Shown: piece by piece, positions 8,437 to 16,479 of the stretch
Numbering within the stretch: position 1 is the first letter of the stretch
Layout of the letters: each line of letters begins with the position of its first letter
Source: a virus
Virus record (IMG/VR): IMGVR_UViG_3300044971_003665
Location: 62,001-126,000 of that record
Length of the DNA: 64,000 bases
Reading direction: 5' to 3' (one strand)
The notes under the pieces: model-generated
Told to the model about the DNA's origin: nothing
What the model saw: the letters and a program-made list of their open reading frames with translations, nothing else
Database searches by the model: none
Translations under genes and position numbers: made by a program

Positions 8437-10882
8437 CGTCCGGCTCCTGCCCGTAGTAGGTTGCGATGGCCGGCAGTAGCCGGACCGCGGACGATGCCAG
8501 CTGATCCTCGTTGATGGCGATGATGGTGCCCATGTCGCGCGCCTCCCGAAGAATACCGTCGTGGTCATGATCGAGTCCGCGGATGTCGATGCTGAGATCC
8601 TGTCCGTCGATGAGTGTGATGCGGCGTCCGGCCTCGGCATATGGTATCTGCGCGAGCAGCTTTTCCAGCGCGGTCGCTTCCAGGTGTGAGACAGTCCAAC
8701 CATTGAGTCCGCACACCTGCTCGATCAGCCAGCGGCCTTCGCGCAGCAGGGAGTGGTAATGGATCAACGCCGGCACCTCCTGGAACGCGTCGCCGCCGGT
8801 CGCCAGGCACCACTCCACCACCTTCTTCAGACAGAACTGCGCTGCGCGGCCCGCGGCGGCCGCCTGCTGCGGCTCGGTAGGAGTGGACATGCTGTATCCG
8901 CTGTCGGTCAGATGCAGGAACGGCGTCTGCGAATCTGCCAGGCCTGCGTTGCGGGCGCCCGCGGCCAGCAGCGGGTAACCGTAGATTCCCTCGATGCGGC
9001 TGCCCTCTCTGGCGTTGCTGTTCAGCGTATGAATTTCGTGCTGCCCCATCGCGGTGCTCAGGCGGTCCAGCAAGGTCATCGCAGCTGAGTTCTGCGCGAT
9101 CATGATCGGCTGCGTGATGCACCGGCGGAAATATCGGACACTGGATGCCACCATCATGGCGATGATGTCGTGGCAGGCAGAGTCCAGATTCGCCGGGCAG
9201 CTCTCGGACCAGCCCGCAAGCGGGATGGCCTTGTATCGGGACAGCACAGGCACGGACGGACAGAGAATCTGGCTGGCAGCTTCCGTCCCGTTCGCCGTCA
9301 CGACGAAGCCGGGGAACATGAACGACTTGCGGTTGTCGCTCCACCCGAGCATGTCGACGCCCCGGATCGGTTTGGCCTTGGCCGCCTGTGTGCGCAGATG
9401 CGGGACGACGAACTGCCTGAACTTGTTGATCTCGATGACTGTCGGCATTCTGCCGGCCTGAGTCACCATGTCTGCCACGGTGATCTGACGCTGCAGTTCT
9501 CCCTCCAGGCTTTGCACGCGGTCGTTGAGCAGCGTCTGCGGAAAGATGACGTCCACGACGGCCTTGCCGCAGCGCATCGTGGCCTGGCAGTAGCGGTCGG
9601 CCTTGTGGTTGCGGAACGTGACGTTCGAGGTGATGCGCAGGCTGAAGTTGGTCAGCAGGGCTGTGTCAGCCCCGCGAATGATGCGGTAGTCGTTTGCCGT
9701 CTCCTTTACGGTCATCGACCTGTCGCGCTGGATCACGCGTGTCATTGCCAGCATCTCCACGTCCTCCACCAGGCGCTGACGTCCCTGCTTGGCGTAACAG
9801 TCGATGAGTGCCGCTGCGTCCTCGGCCTTGGTGCCAGTCTGCTCGAAGATGCTGGCGGCGGCCGGCGGCATCTGCGCGACCGTCGACGGCACCATGCTGG
9901 CGATCATGGCGAAGCGCAGCGATGACCAAGCCACCGCTTGCTCGCGCGGACGCAGATTGATGACATGGTCGATCGGCAGACCTCGCACGCTACCCTCCGC
10001 GCCCGGGAAGTGGTCCATCGCGTTCTGTATCCGCACGATGTCGTTGGGTCCGAAAAACTTCGCGTTCGAACTCGTTGCGCAGTGACGTGGCACCGCCGTC
10101 AGCAGATGCTCCTGCACTTCCCATCGCGGGCACGGGTCTCCGCGGTGCAGGTCCAGGTGGATGCAGGCTACCTCCTCCGATTTGCCAACCGCGGTCAGAT
10201 CGTGCTGAAGCTTCAGCGCCGTCTCGATGTCGGCAGCCAGAAGGCGCGGCTGGTTCGGGCGCAACCCCAGCAGCGAACAGAACCCCGCGGCGTGCGAGTA
10301 CCAGATAATCTCCTCGGTGCGTCCGCTGTGGTGCATGATGATGATGCGGTCCACGGTGTGCGGGCGCGTCTGCACACAGAACGCTCGGACGACCGATGGT
10401 GGTGTTTTTTGCCACGCCTCGGGAACTTCCGCCCCGGTGGACATGGCCACGTCGACGAGCTGCTTGATCTGATTGGAGTCCAACACGATGGCGCCGAAAC
10501 GGCTGCTGCGTATGCCGTAACCACTGGCTTGCAGCCGGCCCGCTGCCTGCAGCGCTTCGTTCGTCGGCGGCGTGACGCAGAACCGCAACCACGTGTCCAG
10601 CACCAGGCGCTCCGCCTCGCGGCTTTTCGCCCTCTGAAAGTCCGGCTCGTGCTTATATTTTTGAGCCATGATTTGAGCGGCCTGCTCGTAGCTGCCGAAC
10701 TGATGCGCGAGCAGATCCTCCGCTGTCGCCGCCTGCGTTGTGCATGTGGGATTGTAGCACTGGAGGTAGTCCGAGACGGCCCAGGCATCCTCATGACACC
10801 ACGGACACACCAGCTGATGTGACCACGTGTCCAGTGGAGTGACTGGGATGCCCAGAAAGTCGATTGCCGTAATGATGCGCAC
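8417..10882 (-). CDS. Primase-like protein with CHC2-type zinc finger (lone leftward gene)
   Basis: 821 residues, the only leftward gene in the first 14 kb. Residues about 26-50 carry CPWC and CYNPTC, a zinc ribbon as at the N-terminus of phage primases. The region from about 180 to 280 (RIIIMHH, RLLAADIETALKLQH, CIHLDLHRGDPC) could be a degenerate toprim-like fold. Around residue 510 GVDMLGWSDNRKSFMFPGF resembles the DUF927 domain of primase-helicase proteins, but I see no Walker A in the C-terminal part. A second, clearly toprim-bearing primase is encoded at 37019-38488, so this one may serve another step or be inactive. Its 3' end overlaps the DUF1353-like gene, making the two convergent. 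Confidence 0.5.
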   Translation of the reverse strand: MRIITAIDFLGIPVTPLDTWSHQLVCPWCHEDAWAVSDYLQCYNPTCTTQAATAEDLLAHQFGSYEQAAQIMAQKYKHEPDFQRAKSREAERLVLDTWLRFCVTPPTNEALQAAGRLQASGYGIRSSRFGAIVLDSNQIKQLVDVAMSTGAEVPEAWQKTPPSVVRAFCVQTRPHTVDRIIIMHHSGRTEEIIWYSHAAGFCSLLGLRPNQPRLLAADIETALKLQHDLTAVGKSEEVACIHLDLHRGDPCPRWEVQEHLLTAVPRHCATSSNAKFFGPNDIVRIQNAMDHFPGAEGSVRGLPIDHVINLRPREQAVAWSSLRFAMIASMVPSTVAQMPPAAASIFEQTGTKAEDAAALIDCYAKQGRQRLVEDVEMLAMTRVIQRDRSMTVKETANDYRIIRGADTALLTNFSLRITSNVTFRNHKADRYCQATMRCGKAVVDVIFPQTLLNDRVQSLEGELQRQITVADMVTQAGRMPTVIEINKFRQFVVPHLRTQAAKAKPIRGVDMLGWSDNRKSFMFPGFVVTANGTEAASQILCPSVPVLSRYKAIPLAGWSESCPANLDSACHDIIAMMVASSVRYFRRCITQPIMIAQNSAAMTLLDRLSTAMGQHEIHTLNSNAREGSRIEGIYGYPLLAAGARNAGLADSQTPFLHLTDSGYSMSTPTEPQQAAAAGRAAQFCLKKVVEWCLATGGDAFQEVPALIHYHSLLREGRWLIEQVCGLNGWTVSHLEATALEKLLAQIPYAEAGRRITLIDGQDLSIDIRGLDHDHDGILREARDMGTIIAINEDQLASSAVRLLPAIATYYGQEPDVTVVVS

Positions 10883-11000
10883 AGGTGTTTGGCATTATCG
10901 CGATCCTCTGCCGGAAGTCCACGTCAGGATTTGCACTTCCACAGTTGCAAAAATTCGGCTATGCTGTCTCCATACCCACAGCCACCTCTACGACACGAAC

Positions 11001-12068
11001 ATGCAAGACTTCAACACCCTCAACAATCCCAAGTTTTTGTATCGGGCAGAGATGCATCATCCGTTTCCCGATTGGGTCGCGAGCGAACCCATGCCGGAGG
11101 CGGCGGAATTCGAGAAGAAAGCATCGGCAGCCTTCGCCGACACGAAGCGCCGGCTGCTGCCAATCTGCACAAAGTCTGCAGCCTTTCACTCAGCACTCAA
11201 CGTATTCGCGCATCTGGATAATTACGACGACGCCACGCTGGAACGCGTCAAGTCAGCGTGCGCCCACTATGGCATCGAGCAGGACATCCTGCCCTACGCT
11301 GAACTGTTCGCGGGCGAGTTCGAGAAGAGCGCCTCGCTCGACGAATTGACGGAGGGCCGCTACGCCATCAATGACGAATTCGGTGGCGAAGTTTTCAAGC
11401 TGCTGCCGCTGAACGACGCGGTCGACGTTCGCGATTCATCGTTCGAGCTGTCGAAGATGGCAGCGGAGAATCGCATCATGCTTCCGATGTTCGTGGCTGC
11501 GGCCAGAGAGATCGTGAAAGCCGCGCACGACCATAACGTGTCGCACGAACTGCCGGATCTCATCATGCGGCACGGCGTAGAGCGCTTCCCGGACGCAGAG
11601 GAGGCCGCACGAAGAATTCAGGGACGGTCGCAGTTTTGCAAGGACGCGACAATCCGGGAGCAGGTGGAGGCGGACTACCAGGCGGCCCTCGCCGACCTGG
11701 AGGCCGAGCCGGACGCTGCCATGGAAAAAATTGCGACCATCGATTTCGTCGCTGGCGTCTCCAACAGCTACCGTCACTCATCGCTGGTGCCGACGCCGTT
11801 CGACATCGTGTTCTGCGGCGCGCTCGCCTCTGATGCGGAAAAGGCGGCGAAGGAGCACGTCCTGGTTCGTGACGTTTTACTGCCGCTGCAAGAAGTCCGC
11901 TCGATCGATGCGATGGATGCGGAGTATCGGCTCAGCAAATCTGCTGCGGATACATTCAGACGTCTGCGGGACACCGGGGATGCGCGCGACCTCAGTCTCG
12001 CTGTCGAGCAGTGGCCGGAGAGCGACCAAAAAACTCTACTACGTTTGACCGTCGCTGCCGCCGCCTGA
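11001..12068 (+). CDS. Hypothetical protein
   Basis: 355 residues from ATG 11001; the frame is open back to 10827, but that part overlaps the start of the divergent primase-like gene and lacks coding character. Mostly alpha-helical and acidic, with a segment around residues 105-150 (FEKSASLDELTEGRYAI, then NDEFGGEVFKLLPLND) that resembles phage proteins of unknown role. No signal peptide or membrane segment. Upstream lies an AT-richer intergenic stretch with a weak promoter-like TTCCAC-17-TATGCT. Confidence 0.6.
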   Translation: MQDFNTLNNPKFLYRAEMHHPFPDWVASEPMPEAAEFEKKASAAFADTKRRLLPICTKSAAFHSALNVFAHLDNYDDATLERVKSACAHYGIEQDILPYAELFAGEFEKSASLDELTEGRYAINDEFGGEVFKLLPLNDAVDVRDSSFELSKMAAENRIMLPMFVAAAREIVKAAHDHNVSHELPDLIMRHGVERFPDAEEAARRIQGRSQFCKDATIREQVEADYQAALADLEAEPDAAMEKIATIDFVAGVSNSYRHSSLVPTPFDIVFCGALASDAEKAAKEHVLVRDVLLPLQEVRSIDAMDAEYRLSKSAADTFRRLRDTGDARDLSLAVEQWPESDQKTLLRLTVAAAA

Positions 12069-12087
12069 AACCAACACCTGACGCACT

Positions 12088-12717
12088 ATGAGCAGCTTGA
12101 TGACGGCATCTGTCAAACTGGACGAGGGCGAGATAAGGAAGGCCCTCGGAGATGCTGACACGTCTGGTATCGTCCTGTTTGTCATTGCGCTCCACGCCTT
12201 CGGCCCCGCGGTCATGGGGGATGCTGAGGCAGGCGTGGAGCAGATGGATCCATCTGAGATGTGGTCAGACCTGTTTACCCGGTATGGAACCTGGGTGACC
12301 GAGGAGGGGGAGAACAAACTCAACGCGATCATCACTGGGCTGACGAACGGACAATTCTGGTATGACGCGGATGTGTTCGTGGCGGTCGCTACCGCTTTGT
12401 TCGACGGTGACCTCGGCGACACGCTGATCTTCGATGACCTGGACGCTACGGAGATCATGTGGGCGGTGCTCGAAATGGGGATGGCGAGCGACTCCGTCGA
12501 TCCGCCGACATTCTCGAATGCGGTGCGGCGATACATCCAGGATGCGCTCGAATACGAGCAAGAGGATCAGGATCAGAATGCGACAGAGGTCGAGCGGGCA
12601 TACCTGATGGTGCTCGACCAGATGCGTGCGCTGGGAGTCCCGACCGACATGCTGCGCGCGATGGATGAGGAGTATGCAGCGGTCGCGGCCGAGTTCAAAG
12701 ACGACTCGGATGCTTGA
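12088..12717 (+). CDS. Acidic hypothetical protein
   Basis: 209 residues, strongly acidic, starting 19 bases after the previous stop. Helical throughout; no motif recognised. The stop codon lies inside the -35 element of the promoter for the structured RNA that follows (12717-12746), so this gene probably ends its transcription unit or reads into the RNA. Confidence 0.6.
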   Translation: MSSLMTASVKLDEGEIRKALGDADTSGIVLFVIALHAFGPAVMGDAEAGVEQMDPSEMWSDLFTRYGTWVTEEGENKLNAIITGLTNGQFWYDADVFVAVATALFDGDLGDTLIFDDLDATEIMWAVLEMGMASDSVDPPTFSNAVRRYIQDALEYEQEDQDQNATEVERAYLMVLDQMRALGVPTDMLRAMDEEYAAVAAEFKDDSDA

Positions 12718-12746
12718 CGCAATTTGGCGTCATCTTGCGTCATAAT
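12717..12746 (+). promoter_or_regulatory. Promoter for structured RNA (ACGCAA-18-CATAAT)
   Basis: -35-like ACGCAA at 12717-12722, 18-bp spacer ending GCGT, -10-like CATAAT at 12741-12746, so a start near 12753. The same layout (GCAA, 18 bp, GTGTCATAAT/G) recurs at 13086, 13556 and 47397. No open reading frame with good start follows within 300 bp, which supports a non-coding transcript. Confidence 0.6.
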
Positions 12747-12752
12747 ACTTTG

Positions 12753-13035
12753 CTGAGTGGTGTTCGCCGTCTAAACACATCACGCCTCGTCAGCCCGCGC
12801 ATCTGTTGTGAAGTTCATCCTGCGTCATGCGTGGGATCATCTACAGCAACAGATGCGCCGCTGGCTGACGGATACGGTGTCCGTTCTTTTTCGTTTCGCA
12901 CCCCGCTCGAAAAGCTGCAGGCGAGTCCTGCGCCTCTTCGAGCGGTTGGTGTTCATCAATCGCAGCGTCGTGCTGCGATACCGTATCGCCTCGATACACC
13001 GGGCGGGGCTGAGGTCCCGCCCGGTTCACTTTACG
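12753..13035 (+). ncRNA. Multi-hairpin structured RNA, about 280 nt
   Basis: This 405-bp gap between genes (12718-13122) is filled with back-to-back perfect stems: 12797-12808 with 12847-12858 (12 bp), extended by 12788-12795 with 12863-12870 (8 bp); 12868-12872 with 12880-12884 followed by a T run; 12903-12911 with 12937-12945 enclosing 12917-12921/12927-12931; 12959-12966 with 12972-12979 (8 bp, 5-nt loop); 12983-12988 with 12992-12997 (6 bp, 3-nt loop); and 12998-13007 with 13016-13025 (10 bp) followed by TCACTTTACG as a possible terminator. The promoter sits just upstream. A chance reading frame crosses the region but has no ribosome binding site. The stem at 12868-12884 plus T run competes with the outer part of the first stem, so an attenuator is possible. 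No known RNA family recognised. Confidence 0.6.
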
Positions 13036-13039
13036 AAAC

Positions 13040-13084
13040 AGCCGGCGCGGCCCACGAGGCCGCGCCGGCTCGTCTTCTTTACCT
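13040..13084 (+). terminator. Terminator with TTTACCT tail (1 of 6)
   Basis: Perfect 13-bp GC stem 13040-13052/13058-13070 with loop CACGA, then CGTCTTC and TTTACCT at 13078-13084. Follows the structured RNA and isolates the promoter of the next gene. Confidence 0.75.
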
Positions 13085-13085
13085 G

Positions 13086-13115
13086 CCGCAATTCGAGACC
13101 GCGCGGTGTCATAAG
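13086..13115 (+). promoter_or_regulatory. Promoter giving a leaderless transcript (CCGCAA-18-CATAAG)
   Basis: -35-like CCGCAA at 13086-13091, 18-bp spacer ending GTGT, -10-like CATAAG at 13110-13115. The ATG of the next gene is at 13123, eight bases after the -10, so the expected transcription start coincides with the start codon and no ribosome binding site exists. Confidence 0.65.
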
Positions 13116-13122
13116 ACTTTGT

Positions 13123-13491
13123 ATGGACACCACCAATACCATGATGCCGCCAAAAGCGGCTGAACTGTGTGAGCTGGTCAAACAGCTCGGAACCATGGCC
13201 AGTGATGACGCAGCCCGCAAGGGCTGGTCAGTTATCGCTGCGCTGGAGAAACACCGGAAGGAACTCCTCTCGGAGTTCACTTCCAAAAACCTCGCCGACG
13301 TTCTCTGGCTCGAAGCGTCGACCAAGCCCGACGACGATGACGGCGGGTGGCTGCCGGCGGTCCTTAGCGGACCAACGGACCTCGACTACGAGATCCCGTT
13401 CGTGGCTGGCGTCGCTGCCAGACTGCGGGAACTCGTCGAGCGCCTGCGCACCACCGGCAGCCTCCTTGCTGGCGCCGACCCCGCCCTGTAA
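13123..13491 (+). CDS. Hypothetical protein, probably leaderless
   Basis: 122 residues from ATG 13123. The frame is open to 12808 but the upstream part is the structured RNA and terminator; the promoter position fixes the start at 13123. Two helical regions (residues 12-50 and 90-115) flank an Asp-rich turn (KPDDDDGGW). Followed seven bases later by a terminator, so it is a monocistronic unit. No family recognised. Confidence 0.65.
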   Translation: MDTTNTMMPPKAAELCELVKQLGTMASDDAARKGWSVIAALEKHRKELLSEFTSKNLADVLWLEASTKPDDDDGGWLPAVLSGPTDLDYEIPFVAGVAARLRELVERLRTTGSLLAGADPAL

Positions 13492-13497
13492 CGCAAC

Positions 13498-13544
13498 GTG
13501 CCGCCGCGGCTCCTTCGGGGGCCGCGGCGGCACTTCCTTTACCT
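13498..13544 (+). terminator. Terminator with TTTACCT tail (2 of 6)
   Basis: 16-bp stem (one G.T pair) 13498-13513/13518-13533 capped by a TTCG tetraloop, then TTCC and TTTACCT at 13538-13544. Directly behind the 122-residue gene. Confidence 0.8.
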
Positions 13545-13555
13545 GGTTGGACCCC

Positions 13556-13585
13556 GTGCAATTCCAGACCCTTCCGTGTCATAAT
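13556..13585 (+). promoter_or_regulatory. Promoter for small RNA (GTGCAA-18-CATAAT)
   Basis: -35-like GTGCAA at 13556-13561, 18-bp spacer ending CCGTGT, -10 CATAAT at 13580-13585. Same family as 12717, 13086 and 47397. Confidence 0.65.
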
Positions 13586-13592
13586 ACTTTGT

Positions 13593-13700
13593 ATATACAT
13601 GGTTACCAGATTCGTCTGGTGGCTGTGTGTGTGCACGCCGACAGGCAATGACGACAAGACCCGGGCGCTGCTTCGAACGGCGCCCGGGTTCCCCACTTCC
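13593..13700 (+). ncRNA. Small structured transcript, about 100 nt
   Basis: From the expected start near 13593: a 6-bp stem with TTCG tetraloop (13605-13610/13615-13620), an unstructured stretch, then a 10-bp terminator stem 13659-13668/13680-13689 followed by TTCCCCACTTCC. An ATG at 13599 opens a 37-codon frame running through the terminator stem; there is no ribosome binding site, so a leader peptide is possible but a non-coding RNA is more likely. The remaining gap to 13787 holds only a short palindrome (GCTGAGTCAGC, near 13714) and the ribosome binding site of the next gene. Confidence 0.5.
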
Positions 13701-13787
13701 GGGGCGTCATGCTGAGTCAGCCTTCTGGACTTCCCCCGAGTCTGGACGCCAACGCCTGTTGAAGGACGGGCTAAGGGGGTTGTCGTT

Positions 13788-14270
13788 ATGAAAACCACTA
13801 TCACAAGTGACGGGCTGACTGTTGTGCGCGAAGGCCTCAATATCGTTAGCATCACACCCCCGCTGCCATACGGGGTGTGGTCCGGGGAGAGTCGTGCGCT
13901 AGTCGGCGACCGCTACGCGACGGAGGAAGAGGCGCAGATTGAAGTGGGCCGCCGCGAGGCGCTGGGCGAGTGGGTGTGTCTCTACACGCCGCCGCTCCCG
14001 AGCTTCTGCGAGTGCCGCTGCGGCTGCAGCTGCAGGAGCCACGCCTCCGGCACCTACTGCGGCCCGTGCGGCCGTGGGTGCTGCGGGGAAACCGCAAAGT
14101 CTGCGCGCGCTAACGATTGCATGCCCAGCGCAGCTGACATGATGGAGGCGTCGGCATACACACACGGCATGTGTCGTCCGATGGCGATCAAGAAAGTGCT
14201 GCCGACTGACGCCGCCCCACTGATGTCGGCGATGATCGCCGCCGAGGCGGCAGAACGAAAAAACATCTAA
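13788..14270 (+). CDS. Cys-rich hypothetical protein
   Basis: 160 residues, ATG 13788 preceded by a good ribosome binding site (AAGGGGG). The middle has an extreme Cys cluster: CECRCGCSCRS followed by YCGPCGRGCCG, ten Cys within about 28 residues, spaced as in metal-cluster or disulfide-rich domains. No signal peptide is seen, so metal binding in the cytoplasm is the simpler guess. Followed by a terminator. No family recognised. Confidence 0.6.
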   Translation: MKTTITSDGLTVVREGLNIVSITPPLPYGVWSGESRALVGDRYATEEEAQIEVGRREALGEWVCLYTPPLPSFCECRCGCSCRSHASGTYCGPCGRGCCGETAKSARANDCMPSAADMMEASAYTHGMCRPMAIKKVLPTDAAPLMSAMIAAEAAERKNI

Positions 14271-14283
14271 GTCGTCTGCGCAT

Positions 14284-14325
14284 GGCGCGGCCCCAGGTGG
14301 GGCCGCGCCGGCGTCTTCTTTACCT
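14284..14325 (+). terminator. Terminator with TTTACCT tail (3 of 6)
   Basis: Perfect 11-bp stem 14284-14294/14299-14309 with loop AGGT, tail GGCGTCTTC then TTTACCT at 14319-14325. Separates the Cys-rich gene from the convergent terminase fragment. Confidence 0.75.
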
Positions 14326-14335
14326 ACTACAGAAA

Positions 14336-16216
14336 TTACCCGCCCACGTAGCCGCCCTCGAACATGTCGCCCATCCGCGACGCCAGATCGGTCGGGATGG
14401 ACAGACCGAACAACGTCCGCAGCTCGTCCATGATCTGCTTGTTCGGGATGAGCGATTCGTTGCGCACGATGCGCTTCATCATGCACGCGTAGTTGGTAGA
14501 CTGCAGGAAGTCATCCGACCGCGCCCCAGCCTTGATGTAGCGCATGATGGTGCGACCGGACGGCGCTTCGGCTATGTTTCTCCGGATGTTCAGGCAGTCC
14601 AACACGAATGGGCTGGACTCGTCCCAGCGTGGCCATGAGATGTTCTGGTCCTTGATGTCGGCAAGCAGAGCCGAGAGGGAGTCCGACCGGTGCAGCGACA
14701 TGATGTGCGCCTCCGGGTGCTTGATGCGGTCCAGCATCAGCTTGGTGTCGGTATACTGAAAGTGAATGATCGATTCCGTCCGGATGCGTCCGCAGTCCCG
14801 CATGTAGGCGTTGTAGTAAGCGCCGCCGCCGTTGTCGGTGCCCATCGCGAAGCTCTTATACTTGTTGTGCTGCTCGACGATGTTCTGTGCGATCTCGCGG
14901 TAGTTCATGCCGGAGTAGCGGAAGGCGTAGACTAGGTCCATCTTCCCGTCGCCGCGCATCCCGTAAATCGTATGCACCGTGTAGGAGAGTTTGCTGCGAT
15001 ACGCCGGCTCCCAGTCCGAGCCGCCCCAGTCCACGCCGGAGAACAGATACATGTAGCGCGAACGTCCGGCGAGGCAGTCCTCCTGCGTCTGCGCGAACGT
15101 CTTGGTGGTGCAGCACCGCTTCAAATCTTCCTCGTTGAGTTCGGTCAGCCCGGACTCGACTGCGATACCCCAGACCTCCTGCAGGAACTTCTTGAGAGGA
15201 TACTTTTTGTAGTCCTTCCAGATGTCCATGAAGCCCTTTCCGAGGGCATACTCCGGCACGATCACCTGCGGCAGATGGAAGCTGGGCATGTTGACGCGCA
15301 GCCGAGACCGGTCTTCGTGGACGAACTCCCCCATCAGGGGGTTGAGCTTGATGTGCTTGTTGTCCGGGCAGCGCAGGCCTTCCACGGAGGCCATCATTTT
15401 CGGCACGAGCTCTGCGTCGCCAAGCGAGTGGAACTTCTTCGGACACGGACAATACACGTGCCACACGCCGCGACTGCCCAGGTTGTATTGAGCCTCCAGG
15501 CAGGTATCGAGATGCTTCGACGTGCCGGCGAACACGGTCAGACGATCGTCGGGAAAGGCTTTTTGAACCTGCTCGATTTCCGGCAGATGCTCGGCGTCGA
15601 AATCCTGGCTCTCATCGATGATGATGGTGGGCACGCTTTCGCCGCGGATCTTTGTCGGGTCCGTCAGGATGTGCATCAGCTTCAGCGAGCCTCCCTGTGG
15701 CGACTCCTTGTAATACATGTTGTTGCGGTAGCCGCGGGAGGTGAAATACGCCGGGGGACAGATCGAGCCGCGCTGCATGTTGAGCAGCTTGTCCGCCATC
15801 GTCTTGCTCTGCTCCCTCAGCGGGGTCAGGTAGATGGAGCGGTAATTTGGAACCACGCTGAGCTTGAACAGCTCAGCGGCCCCGAGGCCCGTGGAATTGT
15901 GGCTGGCAATCCCGGAGGTGAAGTATGCGTGATCCTCGCCCTCCACACGGAGGTCGAACATCTCGCGTTCCTCACCCACCGGCGCACATGCAGTGACGGG
16001 CTGCCAGCCGTCTTGAGTCAGTATGAAGTCACCGGGCAGGCATTGATCCACCTGCCCATATCCACTGAGTCTCCTTACCAAATGCTTGCCGGCGCACTCC
16101 AACGCGAAATCTCGCGTCAGGATTCGCCACACCGGCATCGGCACGGTTCGGCAGACGTGGGTGACACGCACAAAAGCACCACCCGGAGCAGCGACTTTTA
16201 AGTCGAGATGCTCCAC
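14336..16216 (-). CDS. terL: Terminase large subunit, C-terminal part with C-intein
   Basis: 626 residues from GTG 16216, chosen because GAGGAAAG lies five bases upstream; the frame is open to a TTG at 16282. Residues 1-107 are a C-intein: a block B-like stretch (DFALECAGKHLVRR, then LPGDFILTQDGW), block F (EMFDLRVEGEDHAYF) and the terminal ASHN. The next residue is Ser, followed by TGLGAAELF, the continuation of the P-loop whose first half (GRQVGK) is encoded at 17362-17796. The extein then has Walker B (TIIIDESQDFD), the coupling motif VFAGTS and nuclease acidic residues in FSGVDWGGSD and MGTDNGGG. Trans-splicing would rebuild a terminase of about 630 residues that cuts and packages DNA. 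Confidence 0.85.
   Translation of the reverse strand: MEHLDLKVAAPGGAFVRVTHVCRTVPMPVWRILTRDFALECAGKHLVRRLSGYGQVDQCLPGDFILTQDGWQPVTACAPVGEEREMFDLRVEGEDHAYFTSGIASHNSTGLGAAELFKLSVVPNYRSIYLTPLREQSKTMADKLLNMQRGSICPPAYFTSRGYRNNMYYKESPQGGSLKLMHILTDPTKIRGESVPTIIIDESQDFDAEHLPEIEQVQKAFPDDRLTVFAGTSKHLDTCLEAQYNLGSRGVWHVYCPCPKKFHSLGDAELVPKMMASVEGLRCPDNKHIKLNPLMGEFVHEDRSRLRVNMPSFHLPQVIVPEYALGKGFMDIWKDYKKYPLKKFLQEVWGIAVESGLTELNEEDLKRCCTTKTFAQTQEDCLAGRSRYMYLFSGVDWGGSDWEPAYRSKLSYTVHTIYGMRGDGKMDLVYAFRYSGMNYREIAQNIVEQHNKYKSFAMGTDNGGGAYYNAYMRDCGRIRTESIIHFQYTDTKLMLDRIKHPEAHIMSLHRSDSLSALLADIKDQNISWPRWDESSPFVLDCLNIRRNIAEAPSGRTIMRYIKAGARSDDFLQSTNYACMMKRIVRNESLIPNKQIMDELRTLFGLSIPTDLASRMGDMFEGGYVGG
15896..16216 (-). 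other. C-intein of atypically split TerL intein
   Basis: About 107 residues (codons 16216 down to 15896), ending in Asn before Ser+1. Unlike ordinary split inteins, block B (with CAGKH in place of TPxxH) lies on this half rather than on the N-half. No homing endonuclease domain is present. The size resembles the described AceL-TerL type (about 25-residue N-part, about 104-residue C-part). Confidence 0.8.
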
Positions 16217-16301
16217 GGATCTTTCCTCAGCTATTTCGGTTTCCAACAGCACGCGATGTTTGGCATCGTAGGCGCATCGCAAATAGCGTCAAGATGAAGA
16301 T

Positions 16302-16324
16302 CCCCGCAAGCGCAAGCGGCGGGG
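16302..16324 (-). terminator. Possible leftward terminator between small gene and TerL-C
   Basis: Short stem CCCCGC/GCGGGG (16302-16307/16319-16324) followed on the minus strand by ATCTTCATCTTG. It would end the small leftward gene and make the terminase C-fragment a separate transcript. Downstream, minus-strand TTGACG-16-TACGAT is a possible promoter for it. Weak stem, moderate confidence. Confidence 0.4.
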
Positions 16325-16326
16325 GC

Positions 16327-16479
16327 TCACCTGAACAGGCGCAGGAACACGGTCGGCACGGAACGACCGCGCGCATTATTCCCCATTACGGACGAAGGGG
16401 CAGCGAAGACATCCACGGACTTGCCGTCCGCCGTCTCCACGCTGTATGGTCGTCCACAACTCAACCATTTGAACACCAC
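16327..16479 (-). CDS. Small hypothetical protein between the TerL halves
   Basis: 50 residues from GTG 16479 (or GTG 16476). The composition looks coding (GRPYSVETADGKSVDVFAAP, then NNARGRSVPTVFLRLFR): alternating strands with a conserved-looking GRSVP end. It is antisense to the very beginning of the rightward frame that starts before 16480, so that gene probably begins later. No family recognised; it carries no intein or nuclease motif. Confidence 0.45.
   Translation of the reverse strand: MVFKWLSCGRPYSVETADGKSVDVFAAPSSVMGNNARGRSVPTVFLRLFR

Noticed and set aside
8565-9344. Long leftward frame inside the primase-like gene
   Set aside because: Arg/Pro-rich composition typical of an out-of-frame shadow in GC-rich DNA.
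12714-13163. Open reading frame of 149 codons across the structured RNA
   Set aside because: No ribosome binding site, TTG start, reads through several perfect hairpins and a terminator; the hairpins explain the region better.
14972-16201. 409-codon rightward frame opposite the terminase C-fragment
   Set aside because: Shadow of TerL; no start signal, and TerL motifs are unambiguous on the other strand.
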